A DNA stretch of 64,000 nt, from NCBI GenBank assembly GCA_018881555.1, contig JACAXG010000069.1:310001-374000 (forward strand), given 5' to 3'. Both the position numbers and the translations under genes were made by a program. This document shows, piece after piece, positions 37,861 to 50,194 of this stretch (positions are counted from its first letter, which is position 1; every line of letters begins with the position of its first letter). Origin of the DNA: Amblyornis subalaris. Lineage: Eukaryota; Chordata; Aves; Passeriformes; Ptilonorhynchidae. The notes under the pieces were generated by a model that did not search any database, was not told the DNA's origin, and saw nothing but the letters and a program-made list of their open reading frames with translations.

Positions 37861-38747
37861 AAACATTTCCACATGATCATATTTTGTAAATTAAATCTTA
37901 TTTTATTTTGTTTTATTTTTGGAACAATGAATTTTAATGACTATGAAAATATCTACAATCAAAAGTTTGAGGAAAAAAGATCTGCTGCTTTCACACATCT
38001 TTGGGCCCCGTCTTGCACTTTGTACTTGAATGAAATTCCCCATCATGTAGGACAAAACCTCCTAATGTCAACAAAGTTAACCCGCTTGACATCTTTTCAG
38101 ACAAAATGTCTGGCTTCTCAAAAATCAACCCATTTCAGTTCTTAAACAAAACAACAGCTTCCTTCACCTGATTTCAAGAGGAACTTTGCCCACAAAAAAC
38201 CTGCAGAAGTGGCCCCATTGTGTCTACCCACCCTTGAATGATTGCTGCTTAGCAGTTTCTCTTAAGAAAACTGTGCATAATCAAAGTTGGACAATGGGAA
38301 AAACACTGAATATGAATGACTCCGGGATCTCTGAGCACCTTTGTTATACTGCCACCAATGTACACAAGAAAGGAGCTCTATATGGGACCATATGAGGTGA
38401 CCAAAACATTAACCAGACATTGTAACTGTTTTTCAATATTCTCAGCCCCGAGTGTGTGTTTGAAAGAAATGTGCTACTTGGAGCAAAGCCATTTTTTAGT
38501 GTGCACGTCCTGTATCTTTGCTTACTCATGGCGGTGGTGGTGACAGAAGTGCTGACGCCAGTCCCAGAAGCAGCACTAGAAATACCTCCCTCTCTCTTCC
38601 TTGCATTCAAAGCTAATCCAGAGACCTGTGAAAGAGAGATGTGTAATTTTACAGCAGCTTGCTTGTCCAGAAACTAGCACTGAAATGCATAACTTTATGG
38701 TTAGCTTTCCTAAAAGTACAGTTCAAATGATAATTAAGTCATAAATA
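37861..38747. other. Noncoding stretch
   Basis: Nothing recognised apart from overlapping short frames on both strands (38186-38677). None has a motif or splice support. Confidence 0.5.
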
Positions 38748-39115
38748 TTTGAGGGCGAGGTTGCGATACTGTTCCTCGCCATGACAGACGGTGCAGCTGA
38801 CACTGAGTGTGTCCTGCTCCTGAGGGGCCTGACCGTGCCTGGGCTTCCCCAGGAGAGACCCCCGCTGGCTGGGAGCCCAGCCCGAAGGGGTTGCAGTCCC
38901 TTTCTGTGCCCCTCTGGGTTGCCCTGCTTTTCCTGACCTCTCTGAGCACGCCATGAACCAGGGTGCAAGCTCTCTCACCCTGGCTGTGCTGCAGATCTAC
39001 CTGCTCCCAGATGCTGCAGGCAACTTGACGTTGGAACCCACGTAGGGCCAAGTGTCCCGTCCCATCCCGGAGCTGTCTGCATCACTGCTTCCACTGGGAG
39101 AATCGTCGTTATTCA
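38748..39115. other. GC- and CpG-rich islet
   Basis: About 370 bases are clearly GC-rich with roughly 17 CpG dinucleotides by eye, in flanks that are AT-rich and CpG-poor. Three overlapping minus-strand frames cover it, the longest 105 codons (38734-39051), rich in Gly, Arg, Gln and Ser without a recognised domain. Possibilities are a small orphan CpG island (promoter or enhancer of an unknown transcript), a GC-rich LTR or other repeat that I cannot name, or a decayed retrocopy. The abrupt composition edges favour an insertion or a CpG island over random drift. Confidence 0.4.
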
Positions 39116-42100
39116 CGTACCTTAAACTCCCTGTTCCTATGAGCGTCTTATTTACAGGGTGATATTTATTTATAGCTGTTTCATGAAGTATAATATTCTA
39201 CAAAGCCTAATTGTATTTGCGTGTGTGTGCACCTGCCTGCCTGTGTACACATACAAATCAAAGTATTAAACCCATGTCTGGTAAATATGTAAGATTATTT
39301 TCAGTCCATTAACTGAATCTGAAATACCTTTAAAAATAAATAATGTTTTCCTGTAAGGAAAATCACTAAGTGGGTAATTATTGGAGGCATACTACGCAGT
39401 GTACTTGATGATATCTGAGTCAGGTTTATTAAGAATGCTATTTGTTAGGCAGTCTTCATAAACACTGTACACTTTAGCTGCTGACCTACTAATTGCTAGG
39501 TCATGTATCTAGCTGTTAGTCAGGATGATTTTCTTTCGGGTGATCTGTACAAAATAGTTGTTTGTGAGATCTAACAAGATCAAAAACCATCATGAACTGA
39601 CCTTAAATCAGAAAAGACTGTATATCACCATGCCATATGGCTACTTTGAGGCACTGCTTTCAAAAATATGGCTAAATAAATAGTTGAATGATACTACTAC
39701 TGCTATTACTACTACTGATAATGATACTAATCTGATGGCCAGCTTACTGTGTGTTCTAAGTCACAGTCTCATCATTTATAGAGATATTTCTTGGTATAAT
39801 TTGATAAGGATTAGGAGATAAATACAAATGAGAATTTTTTATTCTATTATCTCATCAAAATTACCTCTTAATGAAGTTTGAAATATTGCCTACTGTAGTC
39901 TCTGTATATACTGCAAAGACAGTAAAGAAATTTTAAAACTGAAGTAACAATTTCATTTATGGAATGTGTATTTAGTTCATTAAAAATTTAGCTGCCCATC
40001 ACAGCAGTTACAAAAACGAAGTACAATGTAAGCAGAATTCTCTCTAAATTATTCTAGATATGTGATAAAAACATGGCAATTAAATACAGGGATAAATGAC
40101 TACTGGCATAGTTGATTGCATAGCCAGTTGCTAGCAAATACAAAATCCACAGACAAATTTGCATTTCTTTCCACCTGGCTCTGAATTGAAAGGACTGTGG
40201 AAAAGTATTGTTGTGAGCAAATCTAGCCATTTTCATGACCTTTAGTGGCACAATATCTAAGAATGCCTCAGTGTGTTGTTATCCCTCGATTTATTGTTCC
40301 TCATAACGGTCTTATCATACTAAATTTTAGGAGGAGTAACTGTACATATTGGGATATATTTAGACTGGTGCATATACAAGGTGCATACCAGACCCTTCTC
40401 TGTAATTTTTCAGTCATGGGAGAAGCCATTGCCCCAGGATAGGCATGCAGTCTTTTGGCTTGGCACAAAGAAGTGCAGCATCCAAGAATCACGGCAACGT
40501 TACCTATTTCACTTTTCTCACACACTCACAAACCCATGTCTTAGATCACATTCCATAGCCTTTTCCTGGAGTTTGGTGCAAAGTTTCTCCTTCTAATACC
40601 CTTAGTATAGGCAGAGAGAAACTAGCAGTGAAAAAATAGAACATGGACTAGGGTGGAAGAGTCAATCTATTCTTTAAAAAGAAAGCCAGGGAAAGATAGA
40701 GGGTCACACACTCAAAATATTTGCTCAAGCAATTGAAATAAACTCTTCAGTCAAATTATTCAGATATGCTGAAATTTATTGTAATATGACAACTTGCTAC
40801 TGCGTATAGACATTATTCACACTTTATTTTTTATTTAGATGCTATTTTTAGTTTTCTGATCTGACTGTATGAACATGCCAGGTATACATCAAAAGTACCA
40901 CACTGATGTCAGAAGGAAAAGATACCATTTTTTTGTGGAGTCTCAAATCGATAATAAAGAAAATGGTGCAAATGAAAGTATAGATAGAAAATCAGCATTG
41001 TTCAGGATCTTGTCGCTCATATGCTGTAAAATTAATTTATAAAGCTATTTCAGGAGTGACCTAAATATCAAGCCAAGTACAATTCTAAAAGCTTCCACCT
41101 AATCCCTAACACAGCCAGAGAAGTTGGCATTTTACAACAGTCACTACATGGTATTATTGGCAGCAGTTCTACGAGCAGCACATATTAGACTAATTACCAT
41201 TAAACTATATTAGTTTCTGTTGATTTCCTGGCTAAAAGTTCAGAAGATCTTACCTTTTTCCATGTGATGTGCTTGCCAGGTTTTACAGAATTCTCAGGAC
41301 TTCATAAGTAACATAACACCTTGTGTGATGTAATTTCAATACAGCAATTGTTTACCATAGAAATGATCCTCAACCTGGCTCTGATCTAAGAAACATTTGT
41401 GAATGCCACTTTGCCCTTGCCCACCTGTTCTATGTTTCTCCTCCTCCCCTTATCTACCTTTTCCACACAACAAGACAATCCAAAGCGTGGGCCATTTAAG
41501 TGTCACCAGGTCTGCAAGGCTCGAAAAGCTCTGCCAGTTAACATAAAACAAAATCACTGTCGGTTCCATGGAATCACATTTCTCCACCACAAAGAAAAAC
41601 GAGAGGAGAGGAAAGGTAGCTTTAGAGTGGGGGTTTGAATGAGGACACTTTGTGAATGTGAATGGAAACTCTACATTCTTTGTTATTTTAACAGGCTGTG
41701 TCTGTTCTCCTTGAAAGAAATTGTATGAGAGAAGATTGGATTAAGTAGTTTTTATTTTATTTCAATGCACTTGTGCACTTTTACAAAGATCAACTTACTT
41801 AGCCATGTAATAAACTCTTGTTTTACAATAGTACTAGTGCATATTATACCACTGCAGATATCTGTAAAGCAGGGAATCAGAGCAGGGAAACAAAACATTT
41901 GTTTCTTTGGTGAATGAAGCATATATCATTACCTTCAGTCAGTATGTCAGATATAACTCGAACCTTTGCAAGCCAGTCAGAACAATATCCAGGTGCCAGT
42001 TAATCAGCTTTGAGCAATTGTACCTATTCAGATCACTGCCTAATTCTTTGCAATTAAACATTTGATAGGTTAGTGTTTATGACAAAAATCCTGAAATTTT

Positions 42101-43800
42101 TTTAGAGGAAAAACTATTTTCAGTCTACCTAATGAATATCAAAATCTGCCTTTTAGCGGTCAAACACCTCTTCATTAGAGACATTTGCAATTTTGCACAG
42201 ATGTAATCTGCAGAAACAAGTATAAATACTTTAAAAAGTATGAAAATCATCTGCATTGTTATTCAATTGTGGAAAAATTACATCTTGTAAAGAACTCATT
42301 TAACCTTTCACCAAATTCGGAAACCTTTCTTAAGGCTTTCGCTGTTTAAAGTTTCTGCTTTGTTCCTTGTATTTCTGGCTCCATCTAAACTGGTTCTAGT
42401 AGAAACAGGCTATTCAAAGTTATTGCATTAAGTTACAAATGAATTTTACCAATGTGACGCATTGGCTTTAGAGTTTAATGAAAGAAGGTGACCAAGACAC
42501 AGCATAGATGTCAGTACTACAAAGAGCTAAGAGAAATAAGAAGGTACTAGAAGGTAAGAAAATAATCCTGGATAAAATATATATGTCTAAAGAAAAAGAA
42601 TTAAGGTTTAGAAATTTTTATTGATGTTCTGTTTTAGAAAGATGAATGATGTTTTCATGTTTTTTGTGTTATATATCCATTGTTCTGTCCTTTTTTTTTC
42701 CCTGAGACTAAACTTTTTTCCTTTGTAACAAGAAATATCTAAAGAATTTTAACGCTTTCAAGTGAACACTAAGTTGTGTCTAATACTGTTTAATAATTAC
42801 TTTTGACAGAACAGGAAACTTAAATCAAATTGAGTTTCACTGAAAATATTCTGAACCGTCCACAAGAATGTTATCATGCAATAAGTTCCTCATATATTTA
42901 TCATACAAGAATTGATGAATAAAATAAGAATGAGAAAGTCCAGGAAGAAATTGAAAAGACTGTTGTGATAGGTAGAATAATGTTATTGTGAGGAGGAAAA
43001 GGAAAGAAGAGGAGGAAAAAGCTCGCACTTAACAAGAAAAAGCTTTAAATGATGTTAATTTGGTTTTTCACTAAATGTGAATTCTTATACGGAAGATGAA
43101 CACGCAGACATTCGAAGGAAATACTTTGCTTGAATCCTGGAAAAAAAGAATACATAGGATCAAATAATATTAATCATGATAAATTTGCAGAGAAAGAAAT
43201 TATTAGATGCTATTAGAACAGCAATTCTCACTGCTTGAGGTGTTTTATAAAGTACCATATAATTTTATGAAAAATGTATTTGTGAAATTTTTCCAGCATA
43301 ATAATGGGTATTTTGAGAAATTCGCATACTGTGGATAAGTATGTCTTCTGGGTTCTGTGGCTGAAGATGGATAAAATGCTTGTTCACAGGAAAGCATCAA
43401 ACTATATATGTTTACTTCCAGGAAGATGCAGCACAGGAAGAACATTCATATGCATTTCTCCACTTTTCTGGGCATCTGCTGTAGTTCTGCCACTTCACTC
43501 TTAATCTGAAATATTTTGTCCAGAGTACTAATGTGCACAAGTCGGTCAGAGAAGCATTTATGAATTTAATAGAACTCAGCTTACTTGCTAACAGGTAATA
43601 AATTTCAATGAATACTGCCACAGCAGGTTAATTCTGGGCTCATTCATGTGTTATATTTGAACTTTGAAAATTTCCAAAGTTTTCCAATAAATTAAAAGAC
43701 TTGAGATTATTAGAAAAAAACATTTACAAATGCATACAACCAAAATGATATATAATACATATGAGGGTATTTTAAAGATGTGTTAGATTTGCGAGTAGAA
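39116..43800. other. AT-rich noncoding stretch
   Basis: No gene or transposon is recognised. It includes a short ACT microsatellite (described separately). Minus-strand splice-like pairs, for example a 46-base interval near 41257-41302, are no better than expected by chance. Confidence 0.55.
39690..39732 (+). repeat. ACT/GAT trinucleotide microsatellite
   Basis: Imperfect ACT units with GAT and ATT variants run for about 40 bases. Confidence 0.75.
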
Positions 43801-43805
43801 AAAAC

Positions 43806-43824
43806 TGTCACAAAAATTGTGACA
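43806..43824. repeat. Perfect inverted repeat, 8-bp arms
   Basis: TGTCACAA (43806-43813) and TTGTGACA (43817-43824) are exact reverse complements around AAA. The arms contain TGACA, a core used by TALE homeodomain factors such as MEIS. A stem of this size may also be coincidental. Confidence 0.8.
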
Positions 43825-44892
43825 AATTCTTTAAAAAGTCATTAGTGAATTAGAACCTGTTAATGTATTTGACGAGATAAGAGGAGAAAATATAACTAAG
43901 TATTTCACCTTCTAAGGCTATAGCTAGATTTTTCTTTCTTTAAAAAAGTACTTTGCATAGTGATGAGACATCATAGAGACAGCATTCAGAGACCATTTGC
44001 AGAAGGAGTTAGGACATGAATTTTTTTTTTTCCCATTACATGCTACAATTTCTTCTCTTTTAGTTGTGTGTCCCTTCTTGTATGTTCTGGGAACACATTT
44101 TCTAGAATCATTTGCATATTCTTGTTAAGACATTCTTTGCCACAAGTAGAGCCCAGGGTTATAGGTATAACATTTTGTCACCCCTGTTCTTGCAATGTAT
44201 CATTTGTGTCACTTTCAAACTCTTGTTTGGTTCCACTTTTTGGTTTAGGGTACAGGCAAGAGTTTTTAAGAGCGTGTGTGAAAAATGCTATCCTGAGCTT
44301 CTATTAATTACAAGGTTGAATGTACTATGGAAGTTTCTTTTTAATGCCTGATGTTCTCTCCATTTTTATGTTTCAAAATGATGTTAGATCTATTCTCATA
44401 TACGAGCACACCAAAGAGAAATGTGTCTTATCACTGTTGAAAGATAGACCAATAAATTGAAGGAATGTGCATAAAATCACGTGATGGTAGAGGAAAAAAG
44501 GTATTTTAAGGAGAAATAAGAGGAAAGCTTTATTTTCTGTAGGAGTTAGTCTTGAAACTTGGCATTTTTAAAAAGTGTCCTATATCTTCACAAAGCATTT
44601 ATTTAACTTCCACTTAAGTGTTGCCATTTTCTTACACTAGCTGCAGTAAGTGGTTATGGCACTGTGTAAATATGGATAATAGAATGAGCATAAATAAGCT
44701 GAAGAATTCTTCATTCAAAAAACTTAAGATATACAATTTTCTACAGCCATTTCCAATAATATTCCACTGTCAGATGATCATTTTTATTTATTTCTTGGTT
44801 CTTCCACTTAGAACCATGTGTGTAGCCAGCAGACTAAACTCACCCTCCATCTCCTAATTTCTTCTAGCAGTGTTCTGTAATTTAATTCCGTT
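43825..44892. other. AT-rich noncoding stretch
   Basis: Nothing recognised. The two 79-codon plus frames at 44068-44351 overlap in different phases and have no motif. Confidence 0.55.
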
Positions 44893-44909
44893 AAAAAAAA
44901 AAAAAAAAA
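44893..44909 (+). repeat. Poly(A) tract, 17 bases
   Basis: An uninterrupted run of 17 A. I looked for a retrocopy or SINE ending here and recognised none on its left. Confidence 0.9.
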
Positions 44910-45024
44910 TTAAGTAGTTTTGTCACGAGAGACTGCAACCAGCTGCAGCCATTCCATCACAATGTAGCCTGTTCAGGTGACACTCACCGTCCGTGGAGCC
45001 TGGACAGACACTACTAGGAACATG

Positions 45025-45480
45025 AAGTTGCAAAGTGCAAAGGCTTATTTTTATCCCATTTTGTGACACTGATGGTAGAGAGTCTATCGAAAGGGTGATT
45101 GCAGCAGTTTAGAGTATTCAGCTCTGCTTTGCCTGTGGTCCTCAAAGGGCTTGCTCAGAGCCTAGTGTTTACTGGTTTGAGCCTGGATTGTTTACCAATT
45201 TGGCACATACGCAGTAGGAGTTTTGCTTGAATATGTGGTTCAGGATTAGCCCTAATATTAAGAATCTGCATAACGAGCTGTCACAAAGAAATGCTGGCTT
45301 TGTCAACCTTGCGCAGCTGTGCTTTGCATCAGCCAAACAATAAAACAGTCCCTGTTGCCTGGTATTTATGTGCAGAGTGATGTCTGCCTGCCAATTAAAT
45401 TGCTTCCAAAAACATATATGAGTGATGTTGTCATAAGTGGCTGCTGCAACTGGTGTTTGACAGAGCAGCATCAGGAAAAA
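45025..45480. promoter_or_regulatory. Candidate enhancer with forkhead motifs
   Basis: Two forkhead-type TGTTTAC words lie at 45166-45172 and 45189-45195, 23 bases apart on the same strand, and an AAACAATAAAAC forkhead/SOX-like word lies near 45335. At about 45029-45042 a TGCAAAGTGCAAAG direct repeat with one-base spacing resembles an HNF4-type site. The block is free of simple repeats and transposons. A 107-codon minus frame (45169-45492) overlaps but has no motif. Function is inference. Individual motifs occur by chance; their clustering is what is notable. Confidence 0.25.
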
Positions 45481-48400
45481 AAATCCCACCATTCCTCATA
45501 TATGCATTGATAATATTTTTTTCTTGAATCAAACTATTATAGGGGCATGTGATTCTTTTCGAAGGTACAACTACTTACTTCCAGGTTTTAGCACAAAATT
45601 TTGTACTCCCAGATCTCTAGCCTTCTCTGTTTTGAGGAAAATAAGGCTAAAAAATTTCAAAATTTAATTATCTGTAGTTGGTTTCAGAATCAAAGTGTTC
45701 ATAAATCCAGAGGGAAGTTGACTTTTCAGATTTTTTAGAAATTTACCCATGTTTATGGCATGGGAATGAAGAAGATATGGGAAGCAGGGGCACTTTCACT
45801 TGTCATTCCATTTTCCCCAGAAGCCTTGTGGCATTAGCTGTAAAAGACCTTTTTTTCGATAAATAGAAGTACAAACTCTCTAATTCTGTATTGCATGTAG
45901 TGCAATGCAGATTGCTGAGTGACTCTAACCACTGAATATAAAAATATTTTCCCAATTGTCATTTCACAGTGTAGAAAAAAAGACTGCAAGTTCAAGTACT
46001 GTTTCTTTCTCCTATTTCACTTCACTAAAACTCAAAGATAAACGCTATACTCAGCTGTTTTCCAGACTGTCAAGGAAGCCTTTCTCCAGAAAAATGTTTC
46101 ACAAACTGACATTAAAGATGACAAAAAAAAAATGCACTTTTGTTCAGTTTAGTCGAGTTTTCTGTTATTGCTTGAATTTCTGTTGTACAGGTGATTCATT
46201 GTGCACAGCTGTTTTTTAGGCCTTGGCAAGAGCAGTTGCAGAAAATAAAAATATTTGCCAGCTTTGCTTTAACGACAACGAGAGCTTTTATTTCTTTGTT
46301 ATTTATTCTGTGTACATGAAAGTACACGGGTCCACACTGCCTCCATCACAGGAATCTGGCACAGGGAAACTGCTGTCAGCCAGCAGCCAAGCATTTTGTG
46401 TAGACTACTACTACCGGTAACAGTTTTCATTGGCAGCAAATTTGTCTCCAGTCCAAAGCCTGCCACTTTCTTCCTTATATTGTGTCCATTAACCCCATCC
46501 TCAGACTCCCAGCTCTTCTCAATTAAGCATATATACCAACACAGAAAACTAAACTCCTTTCACTTGCAGCAGCTCAGCTCTACCTGAAAGTACTTCACTT
46601 TTATTATTACTTCAAATAGAAAGTAGCCTGTGGCTGTGAGAGTTTTCTGTTGAAGCTATTGAAAAGAGATTTGAACATGAGCATCACTTGCGCAGATCAG
46701 CTTAGACAAACACTAAGCTGTCTGATCTGCACAAAAATAGGTGAGGGAGAAAAAAGGTAACAAATCCTTTTGGAATAAAAAAGGTATTCAAACCATCTTG
46801 ATTCACTTTTGAGAACGAGAAGAAATAATCCATTATTATGAGACTGCTTTTCCCTGTAGTGTCAAACTTGAGACCTGGGCCTGCATCTGGATGTGTCACC
46901 TCTACCCTGTGAAATCGAGCTGTGTAGATGTTTAGAACAACTTTTGCAGTACAAGAACCACCTTCAAATTCCAAATGTACATCTCTTCTTCCTCTTTAAA
47001 ATGCACAATGGTTACTCTCACTGCATTTCTTTCCAAGTGCCCTCTGTGGTTGAAAGGCTATTTCTTTGTAATAGGGAACATTTGTACAAGTTATTCCTAC
47101 ACACTGGGATAAACTCAACAAGATGCTCTTCTCACCAGTAATTATTTTGGGAGGGCTTATTTTTCCCTCTGAGGCTGTGTGATATTTCTAATCAAGTATG
47201 TATGAAGGTCTTGAGATTCAGGAACCTTGTGAAGAACAACACTCAGAAATATCCTGTTGTAAAAATGAATGGTGAATGACAATAATTTCCTCTGTGCCAG
47301 TGGAGGATAACTAAACTCAGAAATCTAAGCTTGTGTGTGTGTACATGTTTTTCCCTGGGTTTCCTGAAACCTGGGAGATTTATATTGTTAACTTTTCTGA
47401 AGCCAGGACTTCATACCAAACCAGTTCCTCATGTACTTCAGGATGGGAAGCAAATTGTTCTGAGATATGCACCTTTTTCTTTTCCTAAGAAAAAGAAAGA
47501 AAATAATGTATCTCTTCTAACTCACCACGGACAAAACATCTTCAGCAGATGCACTTTGACCCTATATCACACCTCTCAGCCTTTTGTTGCCCATACATTT
47601 ATATCCATTGCTTTTCCCAGCAACTTCTCCTCCAGGCAAAGGGCAGAAGGAACTTTTAACGTCACATCTCTGAGGCATCAGCTCTGGACATCAGTTATGG
47701 CTACAGTACCAAAAGAAGCCAGACTAGAGAATTGCAAATCTGGGTGACAGCTCTTTTTGAATAAACTTTTTAATTGTTTAAACTCATCTAGGCTTGGAAT
47801 TTCAGTTTCTAGTTTCCACTTCCCATAAGGGTTTGGTTCTCTATTATTTGTGACACTGAGGCACTACAGGTTAAGGGAAAGGATGAGTCGATTTATACCC
47901 CCATCTCAGGTTTCCTCCCCTCTCAATTGTCTCATCCAATACAATTATGTATTAGGCAAATTTATGGGAGCTTACAGACATCATTAATTCCCTTATGATT
48001 TCGTGCCAAATCTTTTCAAATCACAGAGAATCATATATGTACTTTGATAATATAACTTTGATAATACGGTATATAAGCCTGTGCTTGGTAATTTAGAGTG
48101 TATACCAGCAACCACAACACAAACAAGTGACCTGACACAGATGATATATCCATACATGCAGTCCTATTTTCAAGGCCACTTGCAGAGGAACCCACCTAAT
48201 TAACCACAATCATTTTACTATAAATTTAAATACATATTTTGCTTCGGCTTTGAGTTTGTAAGATGTTATCACCTATTAATATACTTATAGAATACATTCA
48301 TGTGAGAAATTTCACTCTAAAGCTTCCTTCTTCTGAATGATGAAATACAGACTCAGGATTTTGTTACATGGAATTCATTAATCCCGTTTCAAAAATGAAC

Positions 48401-48639
48401 CCTACTTTAGAATGCATTTACACAGTAATTTATCCCTTAATGTTAACATGATGATATCACAGGATTTATGCATTGATTACAATAATGTATTTCTTCCTAT
48501 CAAAAATCCACATATATTTTAGTTCCACATGTATCTTAAATACATATGTATCCAAACTGAAAAACAATGGAGTTGTGTAATTTCTTTTTCAAGAAATGTT
48601 CAGAAATTAAAGACTAACATAACTGGTTTGTGTCTACAG
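45481..48639. other. Noncoding stretch
   Basis: No gene is recognised. The 138-codon plus frame at 47331-47747 is long for this composition, but it has no recognisable domain, starts in a TG repeat, and shows no splice or promoter support. A possible minus-strand 48-base splice interval at 45579-45626 is weak. Confidence 0.5.
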
Positions 48640-48742
48640 AATCCAAACAATGCTAAACTCAGATGCTGAATTTGCAGACTCTGGACTGCAAATAAATGTC
48701 ATGAAAGGTTTTCCTGATTGCAGAACACAAAGAGCTAAGAAA
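48640..48742 (+). other. Candidate coding cassette exon, 103 bases
   Basis: All canonical parts are present. A branch-point-like ACTAAC lies at 48612-48617, about 22 bases before the acceptor, then a T/G/C-rich run ending TGTCTACAG (48631-48639), and a perfect donor GTAAGT at 48743-48748 followed by a T run. In the frame that skips one base, all 34 codons are open, including MLNSDAEFADSGLQINVMKG and then FPDCRTQRAKK; the other two frames contain stops. The exon would enter with one base completing a codon and leave on a codon boundary. A second acceptor-like CCTGATTGCAG at 48711-48721 could give a shorter form. I do not recognise the protein. It may be an exon of a large gene with long introns, a lncRNA exon, or chance. 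Confidence 0.35.
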
Positions 48743-50055
48743 GTAAGTTATTTTTTTTATCCTCAAATCAGAAAGGTTAGTTAGGAATGAATTCAAAGCT
48801 GATTATTTTTTCTTTCACCACTTAAAAATACTGCAGTTGAGCAGCAACAGTACTTCACAACATAACTGAGCCAAGAAAACTGAAATAGCCTTCATATTTC
48901 AATTTTCTTTGACATGGCTAGGAATTAACAGCATTGCTTGAAATTCGGAAATTCCAACTGAAGAGAAACTTGACATTTAACTTTTTCTCTTACATGTCAG
49001 GAAGAGAAAATTGAATTTTTCCACATTAGGGAAAATTTCTAATAATGTTATTTGGTAATATCATCAGATTTCAATCTAGATAAAATTTCAGATATTAAAA
49101 AAATTATTGAGAGATTTCATTATAGTTCATTGCAACAATTAAAAAAGCTAAATTTCTCTCTGTGGTGTTGCTTAAATATTTTGGATATCCTGCATTTCTG
49201 TTCTCTCTGGTGAGTCGCATCCTCAGAGGTGGCTCTGTCTCCCTTATCGTATTCATATGACCAAACTATTGCTCACTTAAAATTATGGAATAGAAGGATG
49301 TGTTCTGTGACATCTTTTTTCCTACCACTGTGTGGGTAAAGAAAAATATAAGTTTTGTTACTTATTAATTAGTTGTAGGTTCTGTGTTTTACTGGAGGAC
49401 AAGAAATTATGGAAGATGGGCCACTGGTGGAAAAATATCACAATATTTTAAAGGGTGTAGGGGTCTAATTCAGGTTTTTAGGAATTCATTTACAAAATTT
49501 GATGTGATATAATTAATTAAATCTTTTGGCATAATGTCTTATTCAGTAAAGACTTAGATGACTATATTGAACATCAATTTTAAGTAGCAAAGAACATTTC
49601 TTGTACAGGAAGCATTATAAATGCACCATAAAAGAATATTTTCTATATACTATCCTTGAATGAAACATTGACCTGAGTGAGTGACTCAAAATCAGGTCAT
49701 ATCGTACCTTCCTGCCCCAGAACAGATGCTCCATTCAAACTAATTTCATTGGAGGAGCTGTATTGTATAAGCAGGGAATAATTCGAATTTCATTTAGCCA
49801 GAGGAGGCCAAGAAAATGAGTATCTGTCCCTGTTGCTAGGAGAGACACTTTGGGTATGGGAAAACATCTGGGTCATGCTCCAGCGATTTCTGCAACATTG
49901 ATGAAACTGAATAAAATAATGAGATAAAGTAAAATGAGTTACGATAATGTAAAACAAAGAAAAATTAAAATAATAAAAATTAAACACTGCAAAGTCCAAA
50001 ACATTAGCTTGTTTCCCTCTAGTTCCAATAGGTGTCCTGCTCACTTAGGACAACT
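48743..50055. other. AT-rich noncoding stretch
   Basis: Nothing recognised other than short frames without motifs. Confidence 0.6.
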
Positions 50056-50057
50056 CA

Positions 50058-50190
50058 GATTGGATTTGGTGCTGGAAGGGACCTCAGGAGATTTCTAGAA
50101 CAGCATTCTTCTCAGAGGAGGGGTGGTTAATGAGTGGAACCAGATTACTCAGGCCTTTATCCCATTCAATGTGGCCTTTTTTGTCTGATC
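50058..50190 (-). mobile_element. CR1 LINE 3' UTR fragment, antisense, diverged
   Basis: The word GCTGGAAGGGACCTCAGGAG (50081-50100), followed by a CTAGAACAGC-like word, then AATGAGTGGAACCAGATTACTCAGGCCTTTATCC in diverged form, follows the order of a CR1 3' UTR read in reverse. The subtype differs from the other copies. The octamer tail is no longer recognisable at the left edge. Only the 3' UTR remains. Confidence 0.75.
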
Positions 50191-50194
50191 ATCC

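Noticed and set aside
37630..38145. 171-codon plus-strand open frame, the longest in the window
   Set aside because: Its first part is antisense to the CR1 linker region and its last part runs into unrelated AT-rich DNA, so it is a shadow and not a gene.
41257..41302. 46-base minus-strand exon-like interval with donor GTAAGA
   Set aside because: Poor polypyrimidine tract, and phase incompatible with the other minus-strand candidates.
44800..44909. Retrocopy or SINE ending in the A17 tract
   Set aside because: No recognisable gene, tRNA-derived head or target-site duplication on its left.
45579..45626. 48-base minus-strand exon-like interval (acceptor CCTCAAAACAG, donor GTAAGT)
   Set aside because: The third frame is open, but the A-rich end of the acceptor and the lack of compatible neighbours make it no better than chance.
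47331..47747. 138-codon plus-strand open frame
   Set aside because: It starts inside a TG repeat, has mixed low-complexity segments and no recognisable domain, and lacks promoter or splice support. Length alone is within chance over 64 kb in six frames.
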